Assembly (NCBI GenBank): GCA_022842565.1
Contig: JALHPH010000131.1
Span: forward strand, 1 to 5,598
Reading direction: 5' to 3'
Length of the DNA: 5,598 bases
Origin: Fimbriimonadaceae bacterium
GTDB taxonomy: Bacteria; Armatimonadota; Fimbriimonadia; Fimbriimonadales; Fimbriimonadaceae
The position numbers were made by a program, and so were the translations under genes. Positions 4,022 to 5,598 of this stretch are shown here, piece after piece. How positions within the stretch are numbered: the first letter of the stretch is position 1; every line of letters begins with the position of its first letter. The notes below the pieces were generated by a model. The model saw only the letters and a list, made by a program, of their open reading frames with translations. It was not told where the DNA came from and did not search any database.

Positions 4022-5598
4022 ATGACACAGGTGACTCAATCAATCGTTTTTCGCCTCACGGCGATGCTGCTCGTTTTCACGATGCTGCTCGGGTCGACCG
4101 CGCAGGGTGTGGTGGCGCTTGCGGATGCCGCCTCACAAGCTGCAGGTTCGCTTTGGCGGCTTCAAGCCCCGGCATTTTCGGATAAGCCGACCCCGGTTTA
4201 TCGCGGCGAAAACCCTGGCCGAAACCTCCAGAGGTCTTACTGGTGGTCGCCAAAGCTGCAGCGAGATCTGGTGCGGCACCAGGCTGAGCTCGCGCTCGAG
4301 CAAGCGATGGATCGGGGCGAGGCCTCGGCCAGCATCGATAGCTACCTGATGCCGATGCTGGTTGCGCAGCAGAACGGCGGGAGCGGTGGCGATATCGGTC
4401 CGGGTGAGGGTGACGGCCCTGGTGGTGGACCCGGCGATCCTCCTGGCGGCGGCCCAGGAATGGGTGGCTCCAACGGACTCGGTGGACACACCAATACCCA
4501 CACCGGCAACAAGCTGACGGTCCTTCCCATCGTTGCATGGCCCGGTCGGGGTGACTCGGCCGTTGCGTTCACTCTTACTCACGGCAGCGTTGGCACATAC
4601 AACGGCTCGATGGGCAAGAACTGGTCGCACTCCTACGACATCTTCTTGACCCACACCCCTGGCAGCTCGGCGATTCTGCGCATGCCCGACGGGCTGACCG
4701 TTCCCTATGCCGAGGCGAACGGCGTCTTCACGCCCCCTTCGGGATGGCATAGCACCTTGGTCCGGAACGCGAACCAAACGTGGACGATGACCCTGAAGAA
4801 TCAGTTCCGGTACGAGTTTAACTCGGCTGGGCACTTAGTCGGGATAAAAGACACGTCGCAAAACACGGTGCAGATCCAGCGCAACGCGAGCAACCTTGTT
4901 ACCTCTGCGAGCACCCCAGATGGCCGGCAACTGGTCTTTGCTTATAACGCAGAAAACCGCGTCTCCTCGGTCACCGATCCACTAAGCCGAAGCTGGACTT
5001 TTGGTTATGACACTTCGGGTCGCTTGACGACGGTGACTTATCCGCTGCTGAACGGGGTCAGCCACTCGCGAACCTTTGGTTACAACGCGAACGACGACAT
5101 TACGTCGGAGATCGACTTGCGCGGAAAAAATTGGACCTGGACCTATGACGGCGCTGGCAAAATGACCAGCTTTAAGACACCGCTCAATCACACAACCACT
5201 TACACGTACCACCCTTCGCACACAGTCATCACTTTTCCGAATAACACGACTCGGGCCGACCACTACGCGAATGGTCTCATGTCATCGACTGTGGACCAAG
5301 GCGGTTTTTCAACGGGCTTTGTTTACAACGCCAATCGTGATGTAACGCAACTCACGGATCGTGCTCAGAAGGTTTGGACATACACGTATGACTCCCGCGG
5401 CAATCGCCTGAGCTCAACCAACCCGCTGAACCAAACATGGTTGTTCACCTATAGCACAGCAAACGAGCTGCGCACGGTCACCAATCCTCAGAACCACGTC
5501 ACCACATACGACTACACATCGTTCCACAAACTCGATAAGAAGACGGATGGGCTCAATCGAAATGAAAGCCGCTTCACTTATGATGAGATCGGAAGAGC
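4022..5598 (+). CDS. Secreted RHS/YD-repeat protein, 3' end missing
   Basis: The frame runs from ATG 4022 off the right edge (525 codons plus two bases); an in-frame TAG at 3980-3982 excludes earlier starts. Residues 1-34 form a signal peptide with Arg11, a hydrophobic core LTAMLLVFTMLLG (12-24) and an ALA cleavage site near 34. Residues 35-118 match nothing I know and contain a likely helical, charged stretch (QRDLVRHQAELALEQ). A Gly/Pro-rich linker fills 119-155 (GGGPGDPPGGGPG). Residues 156 to about 300 resemble the DUF6531-type domain that opens RHS proteins: HTGNKLTVLP, PGRGDSAVAFTLTH, GKNWSHSYDIFL. From about 301 onward come YD repeats, including FGYDTSGRLTTVTYP, WTYDGAGKM, YTYDSRGNRLSSTNP and TYDEIGR. 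In known members such repeats build a hollow beta-shell that encloses a variable C-terminal toxin or adhesive tip. That part, and any immunity gene, would lie beyond the window, so toxin function is not shown. Export is probably by the general Sec route. Confidence 0.93.
   Translation, partial: MTQVTQSIVFRLTAMLLVFTMLLGSTAQGVVALADAASQAAGSLWRLQAPAFSDKPTPVYRGENPGRNLQRSYWWSPKLQRDLVRHQAELALEQAMDRGEASASIDSYLMPMLVAQQNGGSGGDIGPGEGDGPGGGPGDPPGGGPGMGGSNGLGGHTNTHTGNKLTVLPIVAWPGRGDSAVAFTLTHGSVGTYNGSMGKNWSHSYDIFLTHTPGSSAILRMPDGLTVPYAEANGVFTPPSGWHSTLVRNANQTWTMTLKNQFRYEFNSAGHLVGIKDTSQNTVQIQRNASNLVTSASTPDGRQLVFAYNAENRVSSVTDPLSRSWTFGYDTSGRLTTVTYPLLNGVSHSRTFGYNANDDITSEIDLRGKNWTWTYDGAGKMTSFKTPLNHTTTYTYHPSHTVITFPNNTTRADHYANGLMSSTVDQGGFSTGFVYNANRDVTQLTDRAQKVWTYTYDSRGNRLSSTNPLNQTWLFTYSTANELRTVTNPQNHVTTYDYTSFHKLDKKTDGLNRNESRFTYDEIGR
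4062..4091 (+). repeat. 12-bp direct repeat inside the signal peptide
   Basis: CGATGCTGCTCG occurs at 4062-4073 and 4080-4091, an 18-bp period equal to six codons. It encodes A-M-L-L-V and T-M-L-L-G within the hydrophobic core. It looks like an in-frame duplication that lengthened the core; slippage could remove or add a unit. Confidence 0.6.
5586..5598. other. Terminal 13 bases identical to Illumina adapter prefix
   Basis: The window ends with AGATCGGAAGAGC, which is exactly the 13-base prefix shared by both TruSeq adapters. The same bases continue the RHS frame as E-I-G-R in a TYDEIGR motif typical of YD repeats, so they may be genuine. The AGA arginine codon was not seen elsewhere in this gene. 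Treat these bases as unverified. Confidence 0.7.

Noticed and set aside
4077..4834. Long minus-strand frames under the RHS gene
   Set aside because: They overlap a gene with clear signal peptide, linker and YD repeats; their proteins are Arg/Pro-rich shadows.

Overview
This is a 5.6 kb bacterial segment, GC-rich by eye outside two A/T-rich gaps, and cut at both ends. It holds six protein-coding genes: three recognisable enzymes or regulators, one unknown, and two truncated at the window edges. No rRNA, tRNA, CRISPR array, transposase or integrase was seen. The taxon cannot be fixed from sequence alone. A secreted YD-repeat protein, a PepV-like M20 dipeptidase, a stand-alone LuxR-type DNA-binding protein, a kinase-like fragment and weak Shine-Dalgarno sites would suit a less-studied environmental phylum such as Armatimonadota, but that is a low-confidence guess.

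Layout. 1-230 (minus) is the 5' part of a gene whose N-terminus resembles a degenerate serine/threonine kinase N-lobe. A 35-bp divergent gap with a small palindrome separates it from an unrecognised 266-residue protein (266-1066, plus). That gene converges on an M20 metallodipeptidase (1063-2454, minus), and the two stop codons overlap by 4 bp. A 378-bp divergent non-coding stretch follows. Next comes a 90-residue LuxR/GerE-type helix-turn-helix protein (2833-3105, plus) with a strong intrinsic terminator behind it. A ComF-family phosphoribosyltransferase (3191-3868, plus) follows. An A/T-rich gap carries a good sigma70-like promoter for a large secreted RHS/YD-repeat protein (4022 to window end, plus), whose C-terminal part is missing.

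How the genes work together. There is little sign of one operon or pathway: strands alternate and the genes look like separate transcription units. The dipeptidase and ComF are housekeeping types, the LuxR-like protein is probably a regulator with unknown targets, and the RHS protein is the accessory, surface or secreted component. I did not find a convincing new multi-gene system. The most practical observation is that the last 13 bases are identical to the common start of Illumina TruSeq adapters while also reading in frame as a normal YD-repeat motif, so the right-hand edge should not be trusted without checking. The segment missing beyond it is where a variable RHS tip or toxin would normally lie.
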